Source: Proluteimonas luteida (GTDB taxonomy: Bacteria > Pseudomonadota > Gammaproteobacteria > Xanthomonadales > Xanthomonadaceae). From it: a stretch of DNA of 64,000 bases. Under the pieces are notes generated by a model. It saw nothing but the letters and a program-made list of their open reading frames with translations. It did not search any database and had not been told where the DNA came from. The stretch lies in contig NZ_JAIWPT010000006.1 in assembly GCF_021191695.1 (NCBI RefSeq), forward strand, positions 1-64,000, read 5' to 3'. Below, one piece after another: positions 16,982 to 26,994 of the stretch; the stretch's first letter is position 1; each line of letters starts with the position of its first letter. The translations under genes and the position numbers were made by a program.

Positions 16982-19900
16982 TCAGAAGTCGTCGCAACCA
17001 TTGCGCTGGTTGCCCGGCACGCAGTTGGTCAGGTTCGGTCGCGACTTGACCCGCGACCATTCGCGCGACAGCGCGTCGCCATCCTTGCCGTCCGGCGTCC
17101 GTGCCAGGCCGGTCGCGACCGCGCACATCGGTGCACTGCCGATGTTGCGGTCGTACAGATAGTTGTCCTGCGATTCGCGGACCAGATCGGTCGGGAACAG
17201 CGTCGCCGTCAGGCCGAGCACCGTCAGCGCATCCGCATTGCCGGGCGCCTGTGCGAACACGTAGTTGGTCGCGTCCAGTCCGCCGCCTTCGATCGCGTAG
17301 GTCCCGGCCGGCGACAGCGCGTGCGCATCGGTGGAGAAGCGCAGCGTGCCGGTGGTCGCGCCGCCGAGGGTGTCGCCGTTGCGGAAGCCGGTCACGCTGC
17401 CCGTGAGTACGCCGTTGGGCTGGCCGACGAGACGGCTGTAGGGATCGGCGACGTAGAACAGCGTCGCCGGATCGATCCGGTAGGCCGTCGCGTTGCCCGG
17501 CGCCTGCACCAACACGTAGTTGCCGGCGCTCAGGCCGCTGCCGGTGATCGCGTAGTTGCCGACCGACGTCGTCGCGTCGACGTCCGCGCCCCACACCAGG
17601 CTGCCGCTGGTCGCGCCGGCCAGCGTGTCGCCGTTGCGGAAGCCGGTCACGCTGCCACCCAGCGCACCTTGCGGATCGCCGTAGATCCGTGTGTACGGGT
17701 TGGCCGTGTAGAACAGCGTCGCCGGGTCGATCCGGTAGGCCGTGGCATTGCCCGCCGCCTGCGCGAACACGTAGTTGCCGGCGCTCAGGCCGCTGCCGGT
17801 GATCGCGTAGTTGCCGACCGACGTCGTCGCGTCGACGTCCGCGCCCCACACCAGGCTGCCACTGGTCGCGCCGGCCAGCGTGTCGCCGTTGCGGAAGCCG
17901 GTCACGCTGCCACCCAGCGCACCTTGCGGATCGCCGTAGATCCGTGTGTACGGGTTGGCCGTGTAGAACAGCGTCGCCGGGTCGATCCGGTAGGCCGTGG
18001 CATTACCCGCCGCCTGCGCGAACACGTAGTTGCCGGCGCTCAGGCCGCTGCCGGTGATCGCATAGTTGCCGACCGAGGTCGTCGCATCGACGTCCGCATG
18101 CCATCCCAGGTTGCCGCTGGTGGCGTTGGCCAGCGTGTCGTCGTTGCGGAAGCCGGTCACCGTGCCGCCCAGCGTGCCTTGCGGATCGCCGTAGATCCGC
18201 GTGTACGGGTTGGCCACGTACAGCAGCGTGGCGGGCGTGATCGCCAGGACGCCCGGCAGCACGTTGATGGCATAGCCGGCCGGCGAGACGAAGCTGCCGC
18301 CGATCGTGTAGTCGCCGACGTTGCTGAGGATCGTCGCCGCCGACGCGACCGAACCGGTGATCGCGTTCGCGGCGATGTCGTCGAGGATGATGCCGTCGAG
18401 ACCGTAGCCGAACGCCGGATTGTCGAGCCCGTATTCGCGCGTATGGCTGTCGATGGTCACCGTGGCCGTCGGCTGCTGGACATAGATGAACTGGTTGTTG
18501 CTGCCCGAGATCGACGCCGCGACGCCGCAGGCCGACGGACCGCCGTACGCGCAGTTGTAGAGGTTCGGCAGCGGTCCGTCGCCGGCCAGCCCGCCGCGGG
18601 TCTCGTCGACCCAGCTGTTGGCCCAGACGCGCCACAGGTCGCCGGCGTCGAGGCCGACGCCGCCGGTGTTCTGCAGCGTGTTGGCGACGACCAGCTCGAT
18701 GCGCTGGCCGGCCGCGATGCCGCTCGCCAGGGTCAGGTCGCCGCTGTGGTTCTGCACGTGGACATCGTTGCCGGCGTCGATGCCGGCCGCCGACAGCGCC
18801 GCCGGCGCGCCGGCCGCCACGTCGAAGCCGACCGCGGTGACGCTGCCGATCGCCAGCGCGTCCTGGTCGAGATAGCGGAAGTCGCCGGCTGCGCCGCCCG
18901 CCAGCGTATTGCCGGCGACGTTGTTGGCGGCGCGGTCGAGCAGCACGTCGCCGCCGGTCGAGCGCGCCAGCAGGCTGTCGGCGACGATCGCGCCGGCGCC
19001 GTTCTGGACGATGCTGCCGCTGCTGGCCAGCGCCAGGGTGTGGCCGTCGACATCGATACCTGCATTGACCGCGATGCCGGCCGCGCCCGCGCCACCGGCC
19101 TGCAGCGTCAGGTTGCCGGCGCGCTGGATCGACTGCTGGACCTGGACCAGCCCGGTCTGTGCGCTGCTACCGATCACCACCTCCGGCGACTGCAGCCGGT
19201 CGAGCAGGGCCTGGTCGATCGCGAAACCGGTACTGCCGCCGAGATTGATCGCGTCACCGGCGCGTTCGTAGGCATCGCCGTCGCCGTCCACGCCGCCGGG
19301 ACGCAGGTTCAGCAGTTGCGTCGCCGCGATCGTGCTGCCGGTACCGGCACGGATCGCCACATCGCCGTTCGCCGTGGCCGCCAGCAGTTCGACGATGTCG
19401 CCGCCGACAGCGCCGTCGATCCACAGTCCCGCTTGCGTCCAGAAGGTGCCACCGGCTTCGCCGGCCACGCGCACGTGCTGCGTGTCCGCATCGCCGATCC
19501 GTCCGCCCGCCGCGAGCGCCACGCCAACCGTCCGCTCGTCACCGTCGCCACCCTGCCCTGCGGACGCGAATCCGCGGACGTCGATGCTGCCGCCGTCGTT
19601 GAGTACGGACCCGGCCTGGATGACGACGCCGCCGCGCCCACCAAAGTCATAGTCATCGTCGTCGAACGTCCTTGTCGCCACGCCGGCGATCCGGACCGCG
19701 CCGCCGCCGGCACGGATCACGCTGCCCGGCGCGCTGCGCGTGGCGCCGAGCAGCACGCCGGCGCTTTGCTCGTAGCCGTTGTAGGACACGCCGAGGATGT
19801 CGATGTCGCCGCGGCCCGACTCGATCGCCGAGCCGCGGATCGCGACCCCGACCGCGGTGCCGTCGAACAGGCTGTCGGCCATCCCGCGCATCGAGACCGT

Positions 19901-22900
19901 GCCGTCGCCGGCGGCGCCGCGGGTATCGATGCTGCTCTCGGCGAAATTGATCCCCGTCAAGAAGCCGCGCGCGAAGCCGTTGGCGGCATCGCCCTGCCCG
20001 AACAGCCGCACATCGCCACCACGCGAAAGAATCTGCGCCCCGAACAGCGAAATGCTCGCCTCGGCAAACGTCGACGACGCGGTGTCGTTGGCGTCCGCAT
20101 TGAACAGCACGTCCAGCGGTCCCGTGCCTCCGTCGATGCGCAGCCCGTTGGTGAAGGCCCCGCTGTCGGGATCGACATAGGCCTGGGTGCGGATCGAACC
20201 ATGTGCGTCGAGCTGGAACCGCAGATGCCCGCTGCCGCTGCCGCGCACGATCTCCACCGGGCCGTTTTCGGCCGAGAACACGATGTCGCCGTAGCTGCTG
20301 CCGACATCCGCGGCGCCGGTGGTGATGTGCACGCTGGTGCCGGAATCGAAGGCGTTGTTGATGTCGCCGTCCTGGATCGTCGCGTCCGCCAGCAGCTCGA
20401 ACGGATCGCCGGGCAGCGAACCGCTGGCGTTGCCATGGACGATGTACACGTCGTACGGATCGATCAGCCAGGTACCGGCCACGCCGTTGGCCGAGCTGGC
20501 ATCGATGCCGATGCCGCGCAGGTCCAGCGCGCCGCCCGAGGTCTCGATCAGCCCACCATCGCCGTTGCCCGCGCCGCGTGCGGTCAGGTCGCCGAACGCG
20601 CGCAGGCCACCGCTGCCGAACAGGCGGATGTTGCCGCCATGGCCGTTGCCGGTCGCGCTGGCGTCGATGGCGGCATCCGCCCCGACGGCGACGATGCCAT
20701 CGGACTCGATGTCGACGCTGCCGCCGCCGGCGCCGGTTGCCACCAGCCGCGCCGTACCCGTGACCAGCACGTTGTCTGCAGCAATGCCGATGTGCCCGCC
20801 CGCGCCCGAGGCCGATCCGGTATCGAGCGATGCGCCGCCACCCAGCAGGATGTCATTGGAGAATCCACCGGCTTCAGTGCCCAGCCGGATCGTGCCGCCC
20901 TGCGCCCGCAGGGTGCCGCCCTCGATCGCGACCGCATAGCTGACGCCGCCCGTGGTGTCGTTCAACGAGGGCGCGCCGGCAGCGCCGGTGATCGTCAGCG
21001 TGCGTCCCTGCCCCGCTTCGATCGTCCCGCCGACGAGCACGCCATCGGCGCGGCCCCACCAATCCTGGTCGTCGAGTCCCGACAGGTCCGCGCCGCGGCC
21101 GTGGATCGAGACGTCGCCACCGGTACGGATCGTCGCCGCGCCGATGACCACGGCCGCCTCGGCATCGTAGACATAGGACGTAGCGGCGGCAGCATCGAAC
21201 GTACCGGTGATCGAGATCGCTCCGGACCGGGATTCGATCGATGCGGGCTCGCCGTACCCTGGCGGGTCCGCCAGGATGACGACGTCGCGCGCTCCCGTAC
21301 CGCCCCAGCGGCTGGTATCGCCGACATAGACACCCGCCGCACCATCGTGGCCCACGCCCACGAGGTCGATCCGGCCCGCATCAGTGCGCAGCGCCGAGCT
21401 GACAATGCTGAGGCCACGACCGCCATCCGTGTAGCCTTGGGGGTCCTGGTAGGCACCGCGCAGCTGGATGTATCCCGCCGACGCACCGCAACCGCCGTCG
21501 CTGGCATGGCCGCAGGTGTCGATGAGGCTCTCGCTCAGCGAAATGCCGTCGCCGTAGGTCGTCGGTGCGCCCGTCGCATGGCCGTTGTCGGCGTCGCTTC
21601 CACCGTAGAAGCGTACCGAACCGCCGTTGGTGCGGATCGCCGAGCCGGCCATCGCGATTGTGCCGCCGTCGACATAGCTGTAGTCGGTGGGGGCACCGAG
21701 GCGACCGTCGCTGAACGCGTTCGCGTCGAGGTCCAGTGCGCCGACGGTCGCCTCGATCGTCGTCGCATCGAAGAGGATCGAGCTGGTCGCGTTGACGGTC
21801 AGCCGCGCGTCGCCGCCGGTTTCCTTGACGATGCGCGGCGCGTGCGCGAGATAGTCGTCGCCGGTTTCCTCCCAATACGACAGGAACTCGACGTCGCCCT
21901 GGTACGAGCTTCGCCAATGGTTCATGCCCGCGGCGGTCAGCACCACGTCGGTATCGTTGCCGAGCGCCGACGCCAGTGCCTGGTCGCGGATGTAGCTGTA
22001 GTTGAGATCGTCTTCGTAGGCGTCGTCTGCGGTCAACGCGTCGATGCCTGCCTGCGCCATCACGCGCAGGCTGCGCTGGGAGCGCAGCTGCAGCGATCCA
22101 TTCGCGGCATTGTCGCCACCGGCATCGAAGCTGGCGTCGTCCTCGACGAACAGTTGCCGTCCCGACACCAGGATCCCGCCGCCCGCCGCGCCGGCCTCGG
22201 ATGCGCTGGCATCCTGCGAGCCGATGACGTCGATCCTGACGTTGTCACCGGACAACTCGATGCGCCCGCCGCGGTTGCGCAGCGATCGCGCCTGGACCTG
22301 GCCGGACTGGACGATGATGCCGGGCAGTTCGACGCCGCCGGCGTGCATCGCCACCCGGCCGCCGTCGGCCGCGATCGTGCCGCTGTTGGCGACCACGGTC
22401 CCCAGGCCGCCGTAGCTGCCGGGTGCGACGATGGCCAGGTTGGTCAGGCCGTCGCCGCCGATGTCCAGGGTGACGCGGTTGCCGCCGCCCATGACCACGC
22501 TGCCACCCGGCGCGCTCAGCGCGCCGGCGTTGGCGACGTAGTCGCCAAGCAGTGCGATCAGTCCACCGGTCCCGCGCGTGGTGATGCTGCCGCCGGTCGC
22601 GACCACGCCGCCATAGGTGGCGCCATCCACCGGCACGCCCTCGGTGAACAGATAGCTGCCGGTGGTGGCCGCGGCGTCGAACGCCGCGTTGCTGATCTGC
22701 ATCGTCGAGGCGACGATCCCGGCGACATCGACGCGCGCGCCATTGCCGAACAGCACCCCGTTCGGGTTGGTCAGGAACACATGCCCGTTGGCCGTCAGGT
22801 TGCCGAGGATCTGCGACTGCTGGTCGCCGACCACCCGGTTGAGCGCGACACTGTTGCTGTTGGGCTGGATGAACTGGACGGTGTAGCCGTTGCCGATCGA

Positions 22901-23110
22901 GAAATCCTGCCAGTCGATGCGCGCGCGCGCCGCGGACTGGCGGATCGTCATCGTCGTCGGCGTGGTGTTGGCGATCGATTCGATGCCGACCATGTTGTGC
23001 TGGCCGCCCGGCAGCGTCTGCGCGGCGGCCGTGCACGACAGTGCCAGCAGGATCGCGCCGGCCAGCGGCGACCGCATCGGGGGCTTGCGGGTCTTGGAAT
23101 GACGGGCCAT
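16982..23110 (-). CDS. TpsA exoprotein (filamentous-haemagglutinin-like) with MBG repeats
   Basis: 2042 residues. TpsA proteins cross the inner membrane by Sec and are threaded through a dedicated TpsB pore to the cell surface. Residues 1-30 are a signal peptide (SPLAGAILLALSCTAAAQ). The TPS secretion domain follows (about 35-270) with FIQPNSNSVALNRVVG and HVFLTNPNGVLFGNGARVDVAG. A long Gly/Asp/Ala-rich beta-helical body fills about 270-1520. From about 1540 to 1970 there are tandem MBG domains (YGDPQGALGGSVTGF, SVGNYAITGSGLSAGNYVF). The last 60 residues have Cys pairs, ending CVPGNQRNGCDDF. There is no toxin domain, so adhesin or matrix function is likely. It lies 15 bases after the TpsB gene. 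Confidence 0.93.
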   Translation of the reverse strand: MARHSKTRKPPMRSPLAGAILLALSCTAAAQTLPGGQHNMVGIESIANTTPTTMTIRQSAARARIDWQDFSIGNGYTVQFIQPNSNSVALNRVVGDQQSQILGNLTANGHVFLTNPNGVLFGNGARVDVAGIVASTMQISNAAFDAAATTGSYLFTEGVPVDGATYGGVVATGGSITTRGTGGLIALLGDYVANAGALSAPGGSVVMGGGNRVTLDIGGDGLTNLAIVAPGSYGGLGTVVANSGTIAADGGRVAMHAGGVELPGIIVQSGQVQARSLRNRGGRIELSGDNVRIDVIGSQDASASEAGAAGGGILVSGRQLFVEDDASFDAGGDNAANGSLQLRSQRSLRVMAQAGIDALTADDAYEDDLNYSYIRDQALASALGNDTDVVLTAAGMNHWRSSYQGDVEFLSYWEETGDDYLAHAPRIVKETGGDARLTVNATSSILFDATTIEATVGALDLDANAFSDGRLGAPTDYSYVDGGTIAMAGSAIRTNGGSVRFYGGSDADNGHATGAPTTYGDGISLSESLIDTCGHASDGGCGASAGYIQLRGAYQDPQGYTDGGRGLSIVSSALRTDAGRIDLVGVGHDGAAGVYVGDTSRWGGTGARDVVILADPPGYGEPASIESRSGAISITGTFDAAAATSYVYDAEAAVVIGAATIRTGGDVSIHGRGADLSGLDDQDWWGRADGVLVGGTIEAGQGRTLTITGAAGAPSLNDTTGGVSYAVAIEGGTLRAQGGTIRLGTEAGGFSNDILLGGGASLDTGSASGAGGHIGIAADNVLVTGTARLVATGAGGGSVDIESDGIVAVGADAAIDASATGNGHGGNIRLFGSGGLRAFGDLTARGAGNGDGGLIETSGGALDLRGIGIDASSANGVAGTWLIDPYDVYIVHGNASGSLPGDPFELLADATIQDGDINNAFDSGTSVHITTGAADVGSSYGDIVFSAENGPVEIVRGSGSGHLRFQLDAHGSIRTQAYVDPDSGAFTNGLRIDGGTGPLDVLFNADANDTASSTFAEASISLFGAQILSRGGDVRLFGQGDAANGFARGFLTGINFAESSIDTRGAAGDGTVSMRGMADSLFDGTAVGVAIRGSAIESGRGDIDILGVSYNGYEQSAGVLLGATRSAPGSVIRAGGGAVRIAGVATRTFDDDDYDFGGRGGVVIQAGSVLNDGGSIDVRGFASAGQGGDGDERTVGVALAAGGRIGDADTQHVRVAGEAGGTFWTQAGLWIDGAVGGDIVELLAATANGDVAIRAGTGSTIAATQLLNLRPGGVDGDGDAYERAGDAINLGGSTGFAIDQALLDRLQSPEVVIGSSAQTGLVQVQQSIQRAGNLTLQAGGAGAAGIAVNAGIDVDGHTLALASSGSIVQNGAGAIVADSLLARSTGGDVLLDRAANNVAGNTLAGGAAGDFRYLDQDALAIGSVTAVGFDVAAGAPAALSAAGIDAGNDVHVQNHSGDLTLASGIAAGQRIELVVANTLQNTGGVGLDAGDLWRVWANSWVDETRGGLAGDGPLPNLYNCAYGGPSACGVAASISGSNNQFIYVQQPTATVTIDSHTREYGLDNPAFGYGLDGIILDDIAANAITGSVASAATILSNVGDYTIGGSFVSPAGYAINVLPGVLAITPATLLYVANPYTRIYGDPQGTLGGTVTGFRNDDTLANATSGNLGWHADVDATTSVGNYAITGSGLSAGNYVFAQAAGNATAYRIDPATLFYTANPYTRIYGDPQGALGGSVTGFRNGDTLAGATSGSLVWGADVDATTSVGNYAITGSGLSAGNYVFAQAAGNATAYRIDPATLFYTANPYTRIYGDPQGALGGSVTGFRNGDTLAGATSGSLVWGADVDATTSVGNYAITGSGLSAGNYVLVQAPGNATAYRIDPATLFYVADPYSRLVGQPNGVLTGSVTGFRNGDTLGGATTGTLRFSTDAHALSPAGTYAIEGGGLDATNYVFAQAPGNADALTVLGLTATLFPTDLVRESQDNYLYDRNIGSAPMCAVATGLARTPDGKDGDALSREWSRVKSRPNLTNCVPGNQRNGCDDF
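17456..18220 (-). repeat. three 255-bp tandem repeats encoding MBG domains
   Basis: Copies begin at 17456, 17711 and 17966, each encoding 85 residues. The first two differ at only about ten positions; the third is more diverged. A degenerate unit precedes and another follows in the protein. Near-identity at synonymous sites indicates recent duplication or gene conversion, so the copy number is likely to vary among strains. Confidence 0.9.
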
Positions 23111-23125
23111 GTCGGTTGTCTCCGG

Positions 23126-24871
23126 TCAGAAGCTGTGCATCAGGTGCAGGAACAGCCGCGGGCTGCGGTCACCGCCGTCGCTGACCGCGCGGCGCGTGTC
23201 GCGCCAGGCCACGGTCGCGTTCGCGGAGAAGCCGCCGCGGGACGCCAGGTTCAGGCCCAGGCCGTAGCCGCGCAGCGTGCGGTCGTTGTCGAGATCGAAC
23301 GGGCCCGGGTTGCGGTTGAAGTTGCCGGTGGCCAGGTCGTAGAACGCGAACGGGGTGACGTGCTCGTTGATCGGCCAGCGCAGCTCGACGTTGGCGATCG
23401 AGCCTTCGTCGACCAGTACCTCGCTGGACGGATACGCGCGCACCGCGCGTGGGCCGCCGAGCGCCAGCTTCTCCGCCGAATCGAGGTTCTTGTCGGCGAA
23501 CTGCGCGCCGAGCGCGACGAACAGGTGCATGTGGCTGCCCAGCGACTGCAGCCGCGCCACCTGCAGCGTCATCTTGGTGAAGCCGCCGTCGGTGCGACGG
23601 CCGAACATGCTCTGGTCGGCCTGTCGCGACAGCGGGTCGACCAGTTTCAGGTCGCCGGCGTACAGCGCGCCGTTCGAGCTCCAGTAACCGCCACCGGCGA
23701 ATCCGTCGCGGCGTTCCCACGCCCAGCTCAGGCCGACGCCGTGCACGCGCTTGTCGCTTTCGAATTCCACCGCGCGCATCTGGTCGGTCAGTTCCTTGCG
23801 GTCGACGAAACCGCGCAGGAACAGGTTCTGCCCGCGCTGGCGCACCACCGGCACCATCACGCCGGCGTCGTAGATGCGGGCGATGCCGACCGCGTCCAGC
23901 ACCTCGAACGCGCCGCCGAGGTTGTAGGACACGCGCGAGGCACCGATACCGAACCGGCTGCCCGCCGCGCCGAGCGGCGCCTCCCAGGCGATGCGGCCGA
24001 AGACCGTGCCGTCGCCATGGAACAGGCGCTCGTCGGAGGCCAGCAGGCGCAGGTCCAGGTTGTCGCCGATGCCGAAGGGGCTGGCGACGCGCGCGGTGCC
24101 GCCGAGGCGCCAGCGGCCGACTTCCTTGGTACCGAAGTTGTCGACCTCCACGTTGAAGCGCACGCGCGGCGCGGGGCCGATCGACACGACCAGGTCGTTG
24201 CTGCCGGCCACGCGCCCGGTCTCCAGCGTCGACTGCGGGCGCACGCCGGGCAGGTCGGAGAGCAGCAGCATGGTCCGCTCGTAGGTCGGTCCATGCACCG
24301 GCCGACCTTCGGCCAGCGGCGCCAGCATCGCCCGGATGCGGTCCTCGGACACCGGCGTCGCCGGGTCGTAGTCGATGGTGACCCGGCCCAGCATGCCTTC
24401 GACGATGCTGATCTCGACGCTGCCGCCCTGGATCTCCTGCACCGGCAGGATCGCGCGTGCCAGGGTGTAGCCATCGTCCTGGTATTTCGCGGTGACCCGC
24501 TGGGCGAGCTGCTGCAGGTCGGCGAACGCGACGCGCTGGCCGATGCGGTCGGCGACCAGCGCCTGCAGCTGCGCATCGGTATAGACGCTGGCGCCCTTGA
24601 ACACGACCTGGCGCAGGTCGAACGCGACATCCATGCCCGGCGGCGGCGCCAGCTGCTGCAGGTCCTGGGCGGCGCCGGGGCAGCCGCCCGGGCAGCCGGG
24701 CGGCGCGGTCACCCCCGGTGTCCGTGGCGCAGGCAGCTGCTGCGGCGCGTCCTGCGCGCGCGCCAGCAGCGGTAATGCCGCCAGCAGCGCGCAGGCAAGC
24801 GTCGTGGTGCCGATGCCGGCGATGCTGCCGGCGATACCGCGGGTGACGCGGATTCGCGTGTCTGCGTCCAT
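23126..24871 (-). CDS. TpsB outer-membrane transporter (ShlB/FhaC/HecB family)
   Basis: 581 residues. TpsB proteins are 16-stranded Omp85-superfamily pores that export the partner TpsA. An N-terminal signal region (LACALLAALPLLARAQ) and a Pro-rich plug linker lead into two POTRA domains: FDLRQVVFKGASVYTDAQLQALV, and IVEGMLGRVTIDYD. The barrel contains the conserved L6-type VRAYPSSE motif, and the C-terminus ends LFLHLMHSF with a terminal Phe. The ATG at 24871 lies 2 bases after the CHAT gene stop, so the two are coupled. The TpsA gene follows 15 bases later on the same strand, which identifies the substrate. Confidence 0.94.
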   Translation of the reverse strand: MDADTRIRVTRGIAGSIAGIGTTTLACALLAALPLLARAQDAPQQLPAPRTPGVTAPPGCPGGCPGAAQDLQQLAPPPGMDVAFDLRQVVFKGASVYTDAQLQALVADRIGQRVAFADLQQLAQRVTAKYQDDGYTLARAILPVQEIQGGSVEISIVEGMLGRVTIDYDPATPVSEDRIRAMLAPLAEGRPVHGPTYERTMLLLSDLPGVRPQSTLETGRVAGSNDLVVSIGPAPRVRFNVEVDNFGTKEVGRWRLGGTARVASPFGIGDNLDLRLLASDERLFHGDGTVFGRIAWEAPLGAAGSRFGIGASRVSYNLGGAFEVLDAVGIARIYDAGVMVPVVRQRGQNLFLRGFVDRKELTDQMRAVEFESDKRVHGVGLSWAWERRDGFAGGGYWSSNGALYAGDLKLVDPLSRQADQSMFGRRTDGGFTKMTLQVARLQSLGSHMHLFVALGAQFADKNLDSAEKLALGGPRAVRAYPSSEVLVDEGSIANVELRWPINEHVTPFAFYDLATGNFNRNPGPFDLDNDRTLRGYGLGLNLASRGGFSANATVAWRDTRRAVSDGGDRSPRLFLHLMHSF

Positions 24872-24873
24872 GC

Positions 24874-26994
24874 TCAACCTCGTGTGTGCAGGCGCCAGTT
24901 GCCGATCACGTTGAACGGCGCCCAGAAGAAGGGATGTTCGAATTCGGGCCGGTCCAGCAGCGCCAGCTGCGCGTGCTGCATCGCGGTCTGCAGGTCGGTG
25001 CCCCGGGCCAGCTCGCCGTAGAGCGTGGTCATCAGGATCTCGGTCGCATCGTCGGCGACCGGCCACAGCGACAGGATCAGCGACGACGACCCCGCCGACA
25101 GGAACGCACGCGAGAAGCCCAGCACCTCGTCGCCGCTGGCGACCCGGCCCAGGCCCGACTCGCAGGCCGACAGCGTGACCAGCGCGACATCGTCCAGGTC
25201 CAGCGCCAGCACTTCGTGCGCCTCGAGGAAGTTCTGCCGACCGTTCTCGTTGGCCAGCAGGATCCGCGAGTACAGCGGATCGACCCGGTCCGCCTCCGCG
25301 TGCGCGGCCACGTGCAGCAGCCGCGCACTGCCGGCCGACGCGCGGAACCGCGACTTGGTCGCCGCCGCGTTGAGATAGGTCGTCGACTGCGGGAACAGCG
25401 CCGCGAGCTTGCGCACCTCGTCCTCCGAAGCCGGCAGCGCCATGTCCGGCGCCACGTCGGGATTGCCGAACGCGATCAGCCGCGGATCGACCTGGCTGCC
25501 GCGCGCGACCAGCTGCACCGCGATGCTGATCGACGGCGTCACCGACACCGGGTGCTGGCGGATCAGGTAGTCGCCGTTGGGCCGCAGCGCCTGGAACGGC
25601 AGGTAGTGCAGCGGCCCGTGCGGCACGATGATCAGCCGCGTGCCCGGCTCCAGCGCCAGCGGCGCGATCAGCGCATCGCCGACCTGGGCGGCGCCGTCGA
25701 CCGCGCTGCGCCGGCCGGCGACGATCGAATCGCGGAACGCCTCGACCAGCGCGTCGAGCGAGGCGCGCGGCAACGGGTAGGCGACCTCGCGGATGCCGTC
25801 GGGCGACACCACCCAGGCGAGCAGGCGGTCGTCCAGCGCGTGGAATTCGACGACCCGCTCGTCGGCCTGCAGCATCGCCTGCAGCGCCGCCAGGTCGACG
25901 AGGTCGGTGGCCTGCGTCGACAGCGTGCCGCGGTCGCGGACCTCGTCGAGCAATGCGCGCGCGCGGCTGCGCTCGCTGTACGCGAACGCGCGCTGCGGAT
26001 GGCCGAGGCGCGAGTTGAGGTCGACCGCGTCCTCGAAGATGCGCTGCACGTCCGAGAACAGCCCCATCTTGAATTCCTCGCTGCGGAAGCGCGCGCGGAC
26101 CTCGTCGAGGCTGTCGATCGCCAGGCCCAGCGCACGCGCCGCCGCCTCGGGATCGTCGAGCGCCAGCTCGCTGCGCGCCAGCCCCTCCAGCGCCCACATC
26201 CGCTGGTAGGCGGCGTCGCTGCCGCTGCTGTCGGCGACCAGCGCCAGGTAACGGTCGCGGGCCTCGCCCGGCCGGCCCTCGGCCAGCAGCAGGGCGGCCC
26301 CGGTGCGCTGGAACTGGTTGCGCAGGCCGGGATCCTCCGGCGCCGGCATCGCATCGAACTGCGCGCGCGCGCGGCCGACGTCGCCGGCATGGATCAGCGC
26401 ATTGACCAGCGAGGTCTGCACCAGCGGCCGGTAGCGCTCGGAACTGCCGGCGGCCGCCGTTTCGTAGCTGCGCACCGCGTCAGCGTAGTCGCCGCGCCGC
26501 TGCTGCACGTCGCCGATGATCTTGTAGGCCGGGCCAACGACCATCGCAGGATCGCGCGCCTCGTGCTGCAGTGCCTTGCGGGCGAACTCCTCAGCCTTGT
26601 CGAGGTTGCCCGAGTAGCTGTAGGCGATCGCCAGGTCGCGGTTGGCCTTGGCGATCAGATCGCTGTTGCCGGTCTGCTCGCCCAGGTGCAGGGCCTTGCT
26701 GGCGGCGCGCACGCTGGCGCGGAACTCGCCGGCCTCGGCCAGCGCGATCGCCTGGCTGCAGTACTGGTAGCCGTCGAGCTTGACCTCCTCCTGCTGGTAC
26801 AGCAGCGAACCCTCGCTGCTGAGCTGCAGCGCGGTGTCGGCATCGTGCATGCGTGCCGCGGCCGCGGTGCTGGAGGCGCGTTGCCGCGTGGAGACGTCAT
26901 CCGTGTCCCGGGCCTGCAGCGGCACCAGCGCCGCCGGCAACAGCACCGCTTGCAGCAGCACGGCTTGCAGCATTCCCCGCTTCGACAGTCGCAT
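24874..26994 (-). CDS. TPR-CHAT caspase-like protein, first gene of the TPS operon
   Basis: 706 residues from the ATG at 26994, which has an AGGAGAG ribosome-binding site and a signal peptide (RGMLQAVLLQAVLLPAALVPLQA), so the protein is predicted to be exported. TPR-like helices cover about residues 60-330 (QYCSQAIALAEAGEFRAS, DLAIAYSYSGNLDKAEEFA). The C-terminal CHAT domain is a clan CD cysteine-protease fold. The catalytic pair is His565 (RLLHVAAHAEAD) and Cys611 (VTLSACESGLG), followed by SLWPVADDAT. Both catalytic residues are present, so it is probably active. The stop lies 2 bases before the TpsB start. A role in maturing or releasing TpsA in the periplasm is inferred from operon position only. 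Confidence 0.9.
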   Translation of the reverse strand: MRLSKRGMLQAVLLQAVLLPAALVPLQARDTDDVSTRQRASSTAAAARMHDADTALQLSSEGSLLYQQEEVKLDGYQYCSQAIALAEAGEFRASVRAASKALHLGEQTGNSDLIAKANRDLAIAYSYSGNLDKAEEFARKALQHEARDPAMVVGPAYKIIGDVQQRRGDYADAVRSYETAAAGSSERYRPLVQTSLVNALIHAGDVGRARAQFDAMPAPEDPGLRNQFQRTGAALLLAEGRPGEARDRYLALVADSSGSDAAYQRMWALEGLARSELALDDPEAAARALGLAIDSLDEVRARFRSEEFKMGLFSDVQRIFEDAVDLNSRLGHPQRAFAYSERSRARALLDEVRDRGTLSTQATDLVDLAALQAMLQADERVVEFHALDDRLLAWVVSPDGIREVAYPLPRASLDALVEAFRDSIVAGRRSAVDGAAQVGDALIAPLALEPGTRLIIVPHGPLHYLPFQALRPNGDYLIRQHPVSVTPSISIAVQLVARGSQVDPRLIAFGNPDVAPDMALPASEDEVRKLAALFPQSTTYLNAAATKSRFRASAGSARLLHVAAHAEADRVDPLYSRILLANENGRQNFLEAHEVLALDLDDVALVTLSACESGLGRVASGDEVLGFSRAFLSAGSSSLILSLWPVADDATEILMTTLYGELARGTDLQTAMQHAQLALLDRPEFEHPFFWAPFNVIGNWRLHTRG

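Noticed and set aside
14549..24775. A plus-strand open frame of about 3400 codons running opposite the TpsA and TpsB genes
   Set aside because: High GC keeps one antisense frame free of stops. The translation is Arg/Ala/Asp-rich without domains, and the minus strand has clear TPS genes.
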